Virus record (IMG/VR): IMGVR_UViG_3300034096_000849
Coordinates: 1-56,476 of that record
Reading direction: 5' to 3' (one strand)
DNA length: 56,476 bases
From: a virus
In this document: positions 41,580 to 49,819 of the stretch, piece after piece
How the letters are laid out: every line of letters begins with the position of its first letter
Position numbering within the stretch: position 1 is the first letter of the stretch
Program-made: the position numbers and the translations under genes
Notes under the pieces: model-generated
The model's database searches: none
The model's input: the letters and a program-made list of their open reading frames with translations, nothing else
What the model was told of the DNA's origin: nothing

Positions 41580-42748
41580 AGAAGACGAGTAACGAAACGC
41601 CGGACATCCGAGTTAGCCTCGCCGAACTGAGCGAGTCTCCCCAGTTCATGCGGCTCAGTTTCCACGAGCAGGGCGTCTATTTTGCCCTGATCCTGGCCTG
41701 CATCAAGGCCGGTGGCAGCATCGGCGCCGACCGGGAGAGCCTGGCCGAGGCGCTGCTGGTGATGCCGGATGAGGTGGCGAGCCTCGTGTCTAGCGCGGTC
41801 CGCGTGTGCTTCGAGGAGGCCGGCGGGAAGCTGACGCACCGGGCGCTCCAGGTCGAGCTGGCGAAGCTCCAGCAGGCTCTCCGCGACAAGGCCGCGGCTG
41901 GCCGGAAGTCGGCTGAAGCGCGCCGCGCGACGGGCAAACTCCAGCCCAAGAGGGACCCGAGGAAGCCCCGATCCGTCGAACAGGTGTTCGATCCTGCCGA
42001 ACAGGTGTTCGAAAAAAAGCAACAGCTGTTCGGCGCCACCGAACAGGTGTTCGAGAAAATCGAACAGCTGTTCGAGCCCACCGAACAGATGTTCGGCGCC
42101 GTCGAACAGGTGTTCGAAAAAAATGAACAGCTGTTCGACGGCCAAAAACCGCGAATTTCCCCCCACGCCACAATTCTCCCCTATCCGATCACCCCCTCTA
42201 TAGTCTCCCCCACGCCGCCGTCGTCGCCGACGCCGGATCCGACCCCGCCGCCGCTGCCGCAGTCGGTCCTGGACCTGGCCTCGCGGCTCGCCGTGCTCGG
42301 CCTGCGGAACACCCACGAGGCCGAGCGGCTGCTGCTGTGGCTGACCCGGCCGGCCTGGGCTCAGCACCCGCCGGAGCTCTGGGTCGCAGCGATCGAGCGC
42401 TGGGTCAGCCGGTCCCGCGACACCGGCGAGTGGTCCCCGGTCCAGGCCATCCGCAAGTGCCTGCTCGGTCGGTCGAGCCGCGCCGGCCACCCGCTGACCG
42501 AGGGCGACCTCGCGGCCTGGATCCAGACCGACGCGGACGCCATCGCGGCGGAGCGCCAGGCCGCCCAGCGAGCCGCTCAGCCGGCGCTCCCCGCGGAGCC
42601 GGCCAAGCCCGCCGAATCGCCGATCGCGCGCCTTCGCCGGGAGCGGGCCGAAGCGACCAAGGCCGCCAAGGCCTCTGCCGCTGCGCCTGGGGCGCGCGGA
42701 GTATCTCCGATGGCCTCGGAGTCAATCCCGGCCCCCGTCGCGTCCTAG
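41576..42748 (+). CDS. Replication initiator with internal iteron origin
   Basis: 390 residues. The N-terminal ~115 residues resemble the winged-helix DUF1376/initiator-type domain (FHEQGVYFALILACI). Residues ~134-189 consist of eight 7-residue repeats of the type EQVFEPA, encoded by palindromic 14-mers at exact 21-bp spacing. A proline-rich linker follows, then a helical C-terminal part that may bind DnaB helicase, which is encoded next. The arrangement of iterons inside an initiator gene is like lambda O. The helicase gene begins 23 bases after the stop. Confidence 0.78.
   Translation: MKKTSNETPDIRVSLAELSESPQFMRLSFHEQGVYFALILACIKAGGSIGADRESLAEALLVMPDEVASLVSSAVRVCFEEAGGKLTHRALQVELAKLQQALRDKAAAGRKSAEARRATGKLQPKRDPRKPRSVEQVFDPAEQVFEKKQQLFGATEQVFEKIEQLFEPTEQMFGAVEQVFEKNEQLFDGQKPRISPHATILPYPITPSIVSPTPPSSPTPDPTPPPLPQSVLDLASRLAVLGLRNTHEAERLLLWLTRPAWAQHPPELWVAAIERWVSRSRDTGEWSPVQAIRKCLLGRSSRAGHPLTEGDLAAWIQTDADAIAAERQAAQRAAQPALPAEPAKPAESPIARLRRERAEATKAAKASAAAPGARGVSPMASESIPAPVAS
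41977..42137 (+). repeat. Eight 14-bp palindromic iterons, candidate origin
   Basis: Copies start at 41977, 41998, 42019, 42040, 42061, 42082, 42103 and 42124, so the period is exactly 21 bp, two helical turns. The consensus is CGAACAGSTGTTCG, itself a near-perfect palindrome. Downstream, 42140-42215 is a low-GC stretch (AAAAA, GAATTT, ACAATT, TATAG) suited to unwinding. Related in form to lambda ori within gene O. Confidence 0.85.
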
Positions 42749-42771
42749 CGCATCCCAGGAGGCCTGAGGCT

Positions 42772-44181
42772 ATGACCAACCAAACCGAGGAACGGCCGGC
42801 TTTGGATGCCGATGCGGCCCGCCTGGCGCTCGCCTGGCTGATCCGCGAGCCGCGGAACGTCCTGGGAGTGCTCGAGGACCTGGAGCCTGCCAGGTGGCCG
42901 ACCCGCGACTCCCGCGAGATGGCCTACGCCATGCACTCGCTGGCTCTCGCAGGCCGGCAGGTCACGGTATTCGCCGTGGTCGATGAGCTGCGCCAGCGGG
43001 CGCGCCTGTCAGAGACCCTGACGCCCCAGGCCATCAACGAAATGCACCGGGAGGGGGTGCTCGAGGAGGAGGGGCGCGCCTACCTGGCGACCGTCCGAGC
43101 GGCGGCCGACCTCCGAGATGTCCGCTCAGCCCTGGACAACCTCCTACGCCGCGCGGAACTGGCTAAGCCGCGCCCGAAGGAGGTCCAGTCCCTACGGGAG
43201 GCCGCTGGCGAGGCCATGCTGCGCCTGGCGAACGCAGGCGGGCAGAAGGCCCGCGGGATCCAGACGCTCACCGAGGCCGGCCGCCGGCACATTGCGCAGC
43301 TAGTCGAGGCCCGCGAGGAGGGCAGGCGGCCCGCGTACAGCTCGGGATTTACTTCGGTGGACGACATGCTCCGCGGTGGATTTCGTCCAGGTCAGCTCGT
43401 AGTCGTTGGCGGTCGGCCTGGAATGGGCAAGTCGGCGATCGCGCTTGATTTCATTCAGCGCCCCGCAGCGAGACTCGGAATTCAACCTGTCGTGTTGATG
43501 CAATCTCTGGAGATGATCTCTGAAGAGGTTGCATCGCGTGTTTTTTCTCGTGAGCTTGGCGAACAACACGGGCGAATGTTAATCGAAGGGGCAACAGCTC
43601 AAGATGCGGAAGTCTTGAATCGCATCCTCGATGAGGCTGCGCCTTCGATGGACGGCGTCCGGATCATGGACGACCCGAAGGCCGGCATCCCGGCGCTCGA
43701 AGCCCAGGCGCGGGCGCTCAAGATGCAGACCGGCCGGCTGGACCTGGTGATCGTGGACTATCTCCAGCTCGTGCGGAGCAACAAGCGGATCGACAACCGC
43801 GTGCAGGAGGTTTCGGGCATCACACGCGACCTCAAGAACCTGGCGCAGAGTCTGCGCGTGCCGGTGATCGCGCTGTCGCAGCTCTCGCGCGCCGTGGAGA
43901 TGCGGCCGGACAAGCGGCCCAACCTCTCAGACCTCCGCGAGTCGGGCACGATCGAGCAGGACGCGGACATCGTGCTCCTCATGTACCGGCCAGGCTACTA
44001 CGGCCTGAAAGCCGATCAGGACGAGGCCTATGCCATTTGCGCCAAGCACCGCAACGGACGCACGGGCGATATCCGACTGCGCTGGATCGGCGAAACGATG
44101 AGCTTCGACGACCCGAAGCTGCACACCGAGAACTTGAACGCCACGATGATCCGCAACGGCGTCTACTCGGAGGAAGACTGA
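42772..44181 (+). CDS. dnaB: DnaB-like replicative helicase
   Basis: 469 residues after AGGAGG at 42757. N-terminal DnaB domain over residues 1-110; the RecA-like C-domain has Walker A GGRPGMGKSA with Lys220, Walker B VIVDYLQL, and SQLSRAVE with LRESGTIEQDAD. It unwinds DNA at the fork and should be loaded at the iteron origin. Residues about 205-285 are encoded by DNA of clearly lower GC than the rest of the gene. It ends 5 bases before the convergent RuvC gene. Confidence 0.94.
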   Translation: MTNQTEERPALDADAARLALAWLIREPRNVLGVLEDLEPARWPTRDSREMAYAMHSLALAGRQVTVFAVVDELRQRARLSETLTPQAINEMHREGVLEEEGRAYLATVRAAADLRDVRSALDNLLRRAELAKPRPKEVQSLREAAGEAMLRLANAGGQKARGIQTLTEAGRRHIAQLVEAREEGRRPAYSSGFTSVDDMLRGGFRPGQLVVVGGRPGMGKSAIALDFIQRPAARLGIQPVVLMQSLEMISEEVASRVFSRELGEQHGRMLIEGATAQDAEVLNRILDEAAPSMDGVRIMDDPKAGIPALEAQARALKMQTGRLDLVIVDYLQLVRSNKRIDNRVQEVSGITRDLKNLAQSLRVPVIALSQLSRAVEMRPDKRPNLSDLRESGTIEQDADIVLLMYRPGYYGLKADQDEAYAICAKHRNGRTGDIRLRWIGETMSFDDPKLHTENLNATMIRNGVYSEED

Positions 44182-44186
44182 TGCGC

Positions 44187-44666
44187 CTAGCCCGCGGCCT
44201 TGAGCGGCTGGATGCTGACCGCGAGCGCCAGCAGCACGGCATCTGTCATGTCGAGCGGCGCGCCGGCGAAGTCTTGCCGGAGCATCCGGCCGACCACATC
44301 GCGGACCTGTTCCTTGGTCGCCGACCGGCTGCCGCAGAATCGAGCGCGGAGGTTGGGCACCGCGAAGTTTTCGAGCGCGATCCTGCGCCGGCCGACCGAT
44401 GCCAAGACGATGCCGCGAGCGCAGCCAACCGCCAACGCGGCCTGCGGGCCCTTGCCCACGTAGGCCATTTCTACGCCAGCACGCTCGACTGTGTGCTCGC
44501 CGAGCAGCACGTCAAGCTCGCCTTGCAGGAACGCCAGGCGCTCCTCGATGGGCCGCGCCGCCTTGGCCTTGATGATGCCGCCGTCCACGAAGCGCGGAGC
44601 TGGCGTCCGCTCAATGATCGCGTAGCCGAGGACTTTCGTGCCGGGGTCGAGTCCGATGACAAGCAT
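44187..44666 (-). CDS. ruvC: RuvC-like Holliday junction resolvase
   Basis: 159 residues from ATG 44666, with AGGGTGG upstream; an in-frame GTG at 44720 is less likely. IGLDPGTKVLGYAII carries the first catalytic Asp; VEMAYVG offers Glu and DMTDAVLLAL the C-terminal Asp pair. It resolves branched recombination intermediates before packaging. Second and last gene of a leftward pair. Confidence 0.88.
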   Translation of the reverse strand: MLVIGLDPGTKVLGYAIIERTPAPRFVDGGIIKAKAARPIEERLAFLQGELDVLLGEHTVERAGVEMAYVGKGPQAALAVGCARGIVLASVGRRRIALENFAVPNLRARFCGSRSATKEQVRDVVGRMLRQDFAGAPLDMTDAVLLALAVSIQPLKAAG

Positions 44667-44732
44667 GTGGCCACCCTGGACGCTGGTGCCGCGCGAGCGC
44701 AACACCGGACCGACCCGCATTCCGCGCGTCGC

Positions 44733-45083
44733 TCAGTCGCCGGCGGCAAGCCTGGCCTCAAGGCGCGCCAGCTCCTCGGCCCAGGACGCGACCACGGCCC
44801 CGCGGCGATCGTCGGGCATCTCGAGCTGATCCACGTCCGCGAGGCAGCGGCGCAGCGCCAGCGCCCGCTCGGCCAGCTCGCCCGCCTTGCGCTCGGACTC
44901 GCCCAGCTCCCGGAACTCCTCGATCAGCGCGCCGAACCGCGCCGCCGGCACGCCGTGGGCCTCCATGCACCGCACGAGGTGCTGGCGCCGGCCGCGGGCC
45001 CCGACTATCTCGGAGCAGACGGGGCAGCGACTCGGCCGCTCGGGGCTGGCCGAGCGACCACTAGGCAGGCGGGGGCGGGGCAT
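44733..45083 (-). CDS. Zinc-finger helical protein
   Basis: 116 residues from ATG 45083. CPVCSEIV and HLVRCMEAHG give a C2-HC finger near the N-terminus; the rest is a helical coiled coil. It precedes ruvC and is divergent from the recombination operon at 45197. Possibly DNA-binding; role unknown. Confidence 0.6.
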   Translation of the reverse strand: MPRPRLPSGRSASPERPSRCPVCSEIVGARGRRQHLVRCMEAHGVPAARFGALIEEFRELGESERKAGELAERALALRRCLADVDQLEMPDDRRGAVVASWAEELARLEARLAAGD

Positions 45084-45160
45084 TGGGGACAGAGTGGGCC
45101 CGGCCGACCCCGCGGGCAAGTCTCAGCTCCGAGATTCCCGAAAGTTCTCCAAGATTACCC

Positions 45161-45194
45161 TTGACTGCGCCCCCGAACATCGCCGAAGGTACTC
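45161..45194 (+). promoter_or_regulatory. Promoter-like element before the recombination operon
   Basis: TTGACTG, 16 bases, CGAAGGTACTC, the second copy of the element at 32726-32758 on the other strand. It ends 2 bases before the ATG at 45197; if it is a promoter, the message would be leaderless or nearly so. Confidence 0.45.
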
Positions 45195-45196
45195 GC

Positions 45197-45418
45197 ATGC
45201 TGACCAAGCAAACCGCCCTGATCGACGGCCGCGAGTGGCTCCTCGAGCCGCGCCCCGTCACCGCGCGCTGGGCTGCCCGCCTCGCCGCCGCCGGCTGCCG
45301 CGCTGAGCTGTGGTCGGTCCGCACCCTGGCGACCGACGACGACCGGCCGACTCGGTACGGCTGGGCGGCGCCCGCAAAGACCACCGGCGAGCTGCGCCTG
45401 CTGAGCGTCGCCGGCTGA
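45197..45418 (+). CDS. Hypothetical protein
   Basis: 73 residues. Mixed beta/alpha, rich in Arg; no known domain. The ATG is directly behind the promoter-like element and the annotation of a longer ORF (from 45083) would run through it. First gene of the rightward recombination operon. Role unknown. Confidence 0.55.
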   Translation: MLTKQTALIDGREWLLEPRPVTARWAARLAAAGCRAELWSVRTLATDDDRPTRYGWAAPAKTTGELRLLSVAG

Positions 45419-45446
45419 CCCGACACACCACACCCCACCCCAAGCC

Positions 45447-46895
45447 ATGCAAACCACCGAGACCGCTCCCGAGATCCGCATCGTCAACGTCGGCCCGATC
45501 CAGCGCCTGGAGATCCCGATCCCCCGAGATGGGGGAGTCGTGGTCCTCCGCGGCCACAACGGCGCGGGCAAGTCCACGGCCCTGGCCGCCGTGTCGGCCC
45601 TGGGCGGCACCGCGAGCGCCAAGGACTCGCTGACCGCTCGCTACGGCGCCAAGGAGGGCACGATCGAGGCCCCCGGCATCCGCATGCGCATCGGCCAGCG
45701 GACGACCGCCCAGGGCGACCTGGCAGTCCAACAGATCGAGGCCAGCGCCCCGGCGCGCCTGGTCGATCCCGCCATCAAGGACCCCGAGCGGGCCGATGCA
45801 GCTCGCGCCCGCGCCCTGTGCCAGATCCTCGGGATCGAGCCGCCTGTTGTGGCCTGGGGCCGCCTGCTAGCCGATCCGACCCGCATCGATGATGCGTTGG
45901 CCGGCGCCGACCGCGGCGACGCCACCGAGTGCGCCGCGCAGGTCAAGCGCTACCTGGAGTCTCAGGCCCGCACCGAGGAGACGCTGGCCGAGCGCGACAA
46001 GACCCGCGCGGAGGCTGCCCGCCTCGCAGCGAAGGACTCGATGGCTGGAGTCACGCCGTACAGCGGCGACCCGACTGCGGACGCCGTGGACGCCGCGGGC
46101 AAGCTCCGCGACCTCGAATCCCGCGTCAAGGCCGCGACCGATGCGGCGACCCAGCTCCCGGCTCTGCGCGCCCGCGTCGAGGCCATGCCTGGCCTGTCGA
46201 TCGAGGCTGCGACCGCCGCCGCAAGACATGCCGCAGTGGCCGTGGTCCTGGCCGAGGACGCTCTCCGCGAGGCGCAGCGGGTGATGGCCGAGCGCAAGAG
46301 CGCCGCGAAGGCCGCCGCCGATGCGCTGTCCCTGGCGCAGGCCCGCCACGCAATGGTCCCGCAGCTCGCGGCGCTCGAATCGGCCAGCGCGGCCATGCCG
46401 AGCCTGGACGAGCTGCAAGCGCAGCGGGCACGACTTGCCGCCGCGAAGGAGGCGATGGCCCAGCAGGCGCGGCTCGCCGATGCCGAGCGCCGCAACTCCG
46501 AGGCTGGCGAGCTGTCGGCGAGCGCCGAGAAGCACGCGCAGTCCGCCAAGGTCTACCGCGACTCGGCTGCTCAAGTCGAGCCGATGCTGTTTTCTGGCCT
46601 TCGCTCGGGCCTGGTCGAGATCCGCGATGGCCTGCTGTACGGCCGGCATCACACGCTCGGCATGGTCCGATTCGGCTCGCTGTCGCACGGCGAGCGCTGG
46701 CGCTTGGCGCTCGAACTGGTGCTCGCCCATCAGCAGCCTGGCACTGAGACGCCGATCCTCGCCGTCGCTCAAGAGGCCTGGGAAGGCCTCGATCCGAAGA
46801 ACCGCGAGGAGCTGGTCGATATCGCGCGCCGCTACCGCGTGGCGATCCTGACGGCCGAGGCTGCAACCGGCGAGCTGGCTGTTTCCCAGGCCTGA
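45447..46895 (+). CDS. SMC/RecF-like ATPase with reduced C-terminal lobe
   Basis: 482 residues. Walker A is RGHNGAGKST at residues ~34-44, followed by a long coiled coil (about residues 155-355, many EA/AR heptads), and a C-terminal ABC-type signature LSHGERWRLAL. The usual Walker B (hydrophobic-LDEP) is not evident; the equivalent is AVAQEAWEGLDPKN, with Gln-Glu instead of Asp-Glu. It resembles SbcC/RecF/RecN-type proteins. It is followed by YqaJ and Bet genes, so a role in processing DNA ends is likely. Confidence 0.75.
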   Translation: MQTTETAPEIRIVNVGPIQRLEIPIPRDGGVVVLRGHNGAGKSTALAAVSALGGTASAKDSLTARYGAKEGTIEAPGIRMRIGQRTTAQGDLAVQQIEASAPARLVDPAIKDPERADAARARALCQILGIEPPVVAWGRLLADPTRIDDALAGADRGDATECAAQVKRYLESQARTEETLAERDKTRAEAARLAAKDSMAGVTPYSGDPTADAVDAAGKLRDLESRVKAATDAATQLPALRARVEAMPGLSIEAATAAARHAAVAVVLAEDALREAQRVMAERKSAAKAAADALSLAQARHAMVPQLAALESASAAMPSLDELQAQRARLAAAKEAMAQQARLADAERRNSEAGELSASAEKHAQSAKVYRDSAAQVEPMLFSGLRSGLVEIRDGLLYGRHHTLGMVRFGSLSHGERWRLALELVLAHQQPGTETPILAVAQEAWEGLDPKNREELVDIARRYRVAILTAEAATGELAVSQA

Positions 46896-46917
46896 CCCAA
46901 CCCCGATTTTTTCGCGC

Positions 46918-46952
46918 CCTTGCGCTTGCACGCTTAGCCTGCAAGCGCAAGG
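46918..46952. promoter_or_regulatory. Perfect 13-bp hairpin between the ATPase and zinc-protein genes
   Basis: CCTTGCGCTTGCA and TGCAAGCGCAAGG pair perfectly around a 9-base loop. A T-rich run (ATTTTTTC) precedes it on the + strand, and no T-run follows, so a classic + strand terminator is not indicated. Possible operator or RNA element for the downstream gene. Confidence 0.5.
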
Positions 46953-46976
46953 ATTGCCCCTAGCCCCAAACCTCCG

Positions 46977-47276
46977 ATGAAACACGAACTGATGCGCTGC
47001 GCCGAGTGCGCGGCAGTCCAGCAGATCGGCCCCGTGGCCGAGTGCCGCGAGTGTGGCTCGCGCCAAGTGCGCGCCTACCACCCGATCCCGACGATCAGCC
47101 TGCGCTCGATCGCCGGCCAGGTCCACGACATCGACCCGGTAGGCGTGGTGTCGATGCGCCGCTTCGGCCAGATCACCGTCCTGGAGCTGTCCAGCGGCGA
47201 GGAGGTCGAGACGTACGCCCACGAGGCTCTGATCGCCGCGAAGATCCAGCGGGCGCTGGTGGGAGGTGCGGCGTGA
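46977..47276 (+). CDS. Zinc-ribbon protein
   Basis: 99 residues. Two pairs, RCAEC near residue 7 and ECRECG near residue 22, form a rubredoxin-like knuckle; the rest is beta-rich with a C-terminal helix. Overlaps the following GTG start by four bases. Part of the recombination operon; role unknown. Confidence 0.65.
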   Translation: MKHELMRCAECAAVQQIGPVAECRECGSRQVRAYHPIPTISLRSIAGQVHDIDPVGVVSMRRFGQITVLELSSGEEVETYAHEALIAAKIQRALVGGAA

Positions 47277-47488
47277 CCGACAACCGCGACATCTGCGAGT
47301 GCGAGGCCGGCAACATCTGCACGAAGCTGGTTCGCCGCGGCGGCTCTCAGCTCGCCAGCCTGGAGGTCCGCGAACTCGGCTACAGCCCGAGCGTGGCGTC
47401 GATCGAGCTGTCCCTCGATGAGGTGCGCCGCCTGCGCGACCGCCTGCTCGACATCGAAGCCCTGCTCGAAGAGGAGGCCGGCAAGTGA
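47273..47488 (+). CDS. Hypothetical protein with an N-terminal Cys cluster
   Basis: 71 residues from GTG 47273. CECEAGNIC at the start and a helical C-terminus (VRRLRDRLLDIEALLEEEAG). No family known. Directly overlaps the exonuclease start, so probably a partner in the same pathway. Confidence 0.58.
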   Translation: MTDNRDICECEAGNICTKLVRRGGSQLASLEVRELGYSPSVASIELSLDEVRRLRDRLLDIEALLEEEAGK

Positions 47489-48414
47489 GCACCCAAGCCG
47501 ATTGGCTGGCCGATCGCCGCACGGGCATCGGGTCGAGCGAGATTGCCGCAGTCTTCGGCGTGAGCCCCTACCTGAGCGCCTATCAGCTCTGGGCCGACAA
47601 GTCGGGGCTCGCGGAAAACGTCGTCACCGAGACCGAGGCGATGGCCTGGGGCAAGCGCCTGGAGCCGATCGTGGCCGCCGAGTTCGCTGCTCGAACCGGC
47701 TACGAGGTCGAGCTGAACGGCCACCAGATCCACCGCAGCGCCGCGCATCCGTGGCTGATCGCCACGCCTGACGCGATCATCACGCGGCCGGACGGCTCCC
47801 GCGGCGTCCTGGAGATCAAGGTCGCATCGGGCTTTGCCGACGGCTGGGAAGAGGAACTGCCGCCGATGCACTATCGGCTCCAGATCGCTCACCAGATGCT
47901 CGCGCTTGGCCTCGGCTGGGGCTCGGTCTGCTGCTTCGACGGCGCGGAACTGAGGCTCAAAGTCTGGGAGTGCATCCTCCCGACCGAGCTGGGCAAGGCG
48001 ATCATTGCCCGCGGCTCCGAGTTCTGGTCCAAGGTCGAGCTGGCGCGCTCGATCCTGACCTCTGGCAACCTCGGCACCGGCAAGCTCCGCGAAGTCGAGC
48101 TGAGCCTTGGCCCGACCGCGCGCGACGTGGCGACGATCCAGCGCGTGCACAGCGGCGGCAAGGACGTTGCCGACTTGAGCGAGCACGAGCAGACCCTGCT
48201 CGAATGGGCCGGCGGATCGGCCCGCGCCAAGCAGGTCGAAGAGGCTGCGATGGACGCCAAGGCTAAGGCGCTGGTTCACGCCGGCGAGGCCGACATGATC
48301 GTCTCGGACGGTCGCACGGTCGCCAAGAAAGACAAGCGCGGAGCCTGGCGCCTCAATGACGACTACCGGAGCCGCGCGCTGGAGATTCTCGAGTCTCGCC
48401 GCGCGAGCGCGTGA
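47485..48414 (+). CDS. YqaJ-family 5'-3' exonuclease
   Basis: 309 residues from GTG 47485. Family blocks: GIGSSEIAAVFGVSP, EAMAWGKRLEPIVA, ATPDAII and VLEIKVAS, which hold the PD-(D/E)XK active-site residues. It is the lambda-exo equivalent and creates 3' overhangs for the annealing protein encoded next. The C-terminal ~90 residues are helical and may contact Bet. Confidence 0.9.
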   Translation: MSTQADWLADRRTGIGSSEIAAVFGVSPYLSAYQLWADKSGLAENVVTETEAMAWGKRLEPIVAAEFAARTGYEVELNGHQIHRSAAHPWLIATPDAIITRPDGSRGVLEIKVASGFADGWEEELPPMHYRLQIAHQMLALGLGWGSVCCFDGAELRLKVWECILPTELGKAIIARGSEFWSKVELARSILTSGNLGTGKLREVELSLGPTARDVATIQRVHSGGKDVADLSEHEQTLLEWAGGSARAKQVEEAAMDAKAKALVHAGEADMIVSDGRTVAKKDKRGAWRLNDDYRSRALEILESRRASA

Positions 48415-48440
48415 CAGCAGACCCCCAACCAACCCCAGCC

Positions 48441-49175
48441 ATGCAACCGAACCAACAACAGCTCCAGGCCCAGAAGGCCGCGCCCACGACCGCCATCCCC
48501 CAAGTCTGGCAACGCTTCGCCGACGTGCTCGGAGTGACGCCGAGCGAGGCCAAGCAAGTCTTGGTCCAGCAAATCATGCCGAAGGGCACGCCGGCCGAGG
48601 TGCTGGCCTTCGTCGCCGTGGCCGGCCAGTACGGCCTGAACCCGCTCACGAAGCAGATCTACGCCTTCCCCAGCAAGGCCGGCGGCATCGTGCCGATGGT
48701 CTCGATTGACGGCTGGCTGCGCCTGATCCAAGGCCACCCCGACTTCGATGGCGTGGAGTTCGCTTACACGGACGCTGACAACGGCAGGCCGATCAGCGTC
48801 ACCTGCACGATGCACCGAAAGGGCATGGGCCACCCCGTCCAGGTGACCGAGTACCTCGAGGAGTGCCACCGCAACACCGACCCGTGGAACAAGAGCCCAC
48901 GGCGTATGCTGCGACACCGCGCGATCATCCAAGCGGCCCGCATCGCCTTCGGCTTCGGCGGCCTGACGGATGAGGAGGACTTCGGCACGCCTGCCCCGGC
49001 CGAGAAGCCGGAGCCGCGTCATGCCGAGGTCGAGGCGCTGACCCGCGCCATGGATCCCAAGCGTGCGCCGGCGGCCCAAGTCGAGCCGGAGATCGTGGTC
49101 GAGACCGAGCCTGAGCCCGATGTGCAGCCCCAAGCTGAGCAGCCGGCCGCCAACTTCGAGGATCGCTTCCAGTGA
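48441..49175 (+). CDS. bet: Single-strand annealing protein, Bet/RecT family
   Basis: 244 residues. FVAVAGQYGLNPLTKQIYAF and GGIVPMVSIDGWLRLI match the lambda Bet core. The C-terminal part is acidic and proline-rich, possibly binding SSB or other partners. ATG 48441 is preferred to GTG 48411, which overlaps the exonuclease stop; a C/A-rich leader precedes the ATG. With YqaJ it forms a phage recombination pair. Confidence 0.9.
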   Translation: MQPNQQQLQAQKAAPTTAIPQVWQRFADVLGVTPSEAKQVLVQQIMPKGTPAEVLAFVAVAGQYGLNPLTKQIYAFPSKAGGIVPMVSIDGWLRLIQGHPDFDGVEFAYTDADNGRPISVTCTMHRKGMGHPVQVTEYLEECHRNTDPWNKSPRRMLRHRAIIQAARIAFGFGGLTDEEDFGTPAPAEKPEPRHAEVEALTRAMDPKRAPAAQVEPEIVVETEPEPDVQPQAEQPAANFEDRFQ

Positions 49176-49366
49176 TTCCCTTCGATCGGCTTGCAATTGA
49201 TGCCTTGGCGATGCGCGCGAAGATCGTGGCGATCGCCGGGCAGTTCCTTGAATCGCTGGCTCGCCGCGAGCCCAAGCATTACGAGCGCGAGCTGGCGGCC
49301 GAGCTGGAACGAAGCGACGAGCTGCAACCCCTGACCCAAGAGGAGCTCGACCGATGGTCCACCTGA
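49172..49366 (+). CDS. Small helical protein
   Basis: 64 residues from GTG 49172 (GTGA overlap with Bet). Helical, charged C-terminus. No domain recognised. Its coding end overlaps the next gene by 13 bases. Confidence 0.55.
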   Translation: MIPFDRLAIDALAMRAKIVAIAGQFLESLARREPKHYERELAAELERSDELQPLTQEELDRWST

Positions 49367-49602
49367 TGCACGCCTGCGATCCTGGGCGCCTGGAGCGCTC
49401 ATCCTTCGTCATCGTGGTCTATGGCCTGATCCCGATGTTCCGCGAGGCTCGCCGTACCCTCCACGAGGCGCGGCCCCTGATCGAGCGGGCGGCAAGACTT
49501 GACGCCGACGCCCGCGAAGCCCTGCGCATCATCGACCGGACGCTCAACCGCCAAGCCCGAGTCATCGAAGCCGCGGAGGTGGATCATGCATCGACTGTCT
49601 GA
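49354..49602 (+). CDS. Small helical protein
   Basis: 82 residues with a hydrophobic stretch near the N-terminus (SSFVIVVYGLIPM) and amphipathic helices afterwards. No domain recognised. Overlaps both neighbours, so it belongs to this operon. Confidence 0.55.
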   Translation: MVHLMHACDPGRLERSSFVIVVYGLIPMFREARRTLHEARPLIERAARLDADAREALRIIDRTLNRQARVIEAAEVDHASTV

Positions 49603-49810
49603 CGGCATCGACGTTGACGCGATGGCCGGCCTTTGGGCCCGCCTCGAAGCCCTGCGCGATTCCCTGTCTCGCCTGCGCGCCAAGCTCCGCACTCAAGAGG
49701 AGCCGATCTGGCGCCGGCAAGAGGCGGAAATGCAGCGCGACCTCGACATCCTCGAATCCGAGTGGCTGCTGGCCTGCTTGGCCGAAGCGGCTGCCCAACC
49801 GAACACCTGA
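49586..49810 (+). CDS. Small coiled-coil protein
   Basis: 74 residues, helical throughout (EALRDSLSRLRAKL, RRQEAEMQRDLDIL). Nine bases before the clamp gene. No domain recognised. Confidence 0.55.
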   Translation: MHRLSDGIDVDAMAGLWARLEALRDSLSRLRAKLRTQEEPIWRRQEAEMQRDLDILESEWLLACLAEAAAQPNT

Positions 49811-49819
49811 CCCCACCCG

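Noticed and set aside
41977-42137. CRISPR-like array
   Set aside because: The spacing is regular, but the repeats are 14-bp palindromes with only 7 bases between, they lie in a coding frame, and no cas gene is near.
41977-42137. LexA/DinR boxes (GAAC-N4-GTTC)
   Set aside because: The core matches the Gram-positive SOS box, but eight exactly phased copies within a coding region of an initiator gene are better explained as iterons.
46918-46952. Rho-independent terminator for the SMC-like gene
   Set aside because: The T run is upstream of the stem on the + strand, not downstream.
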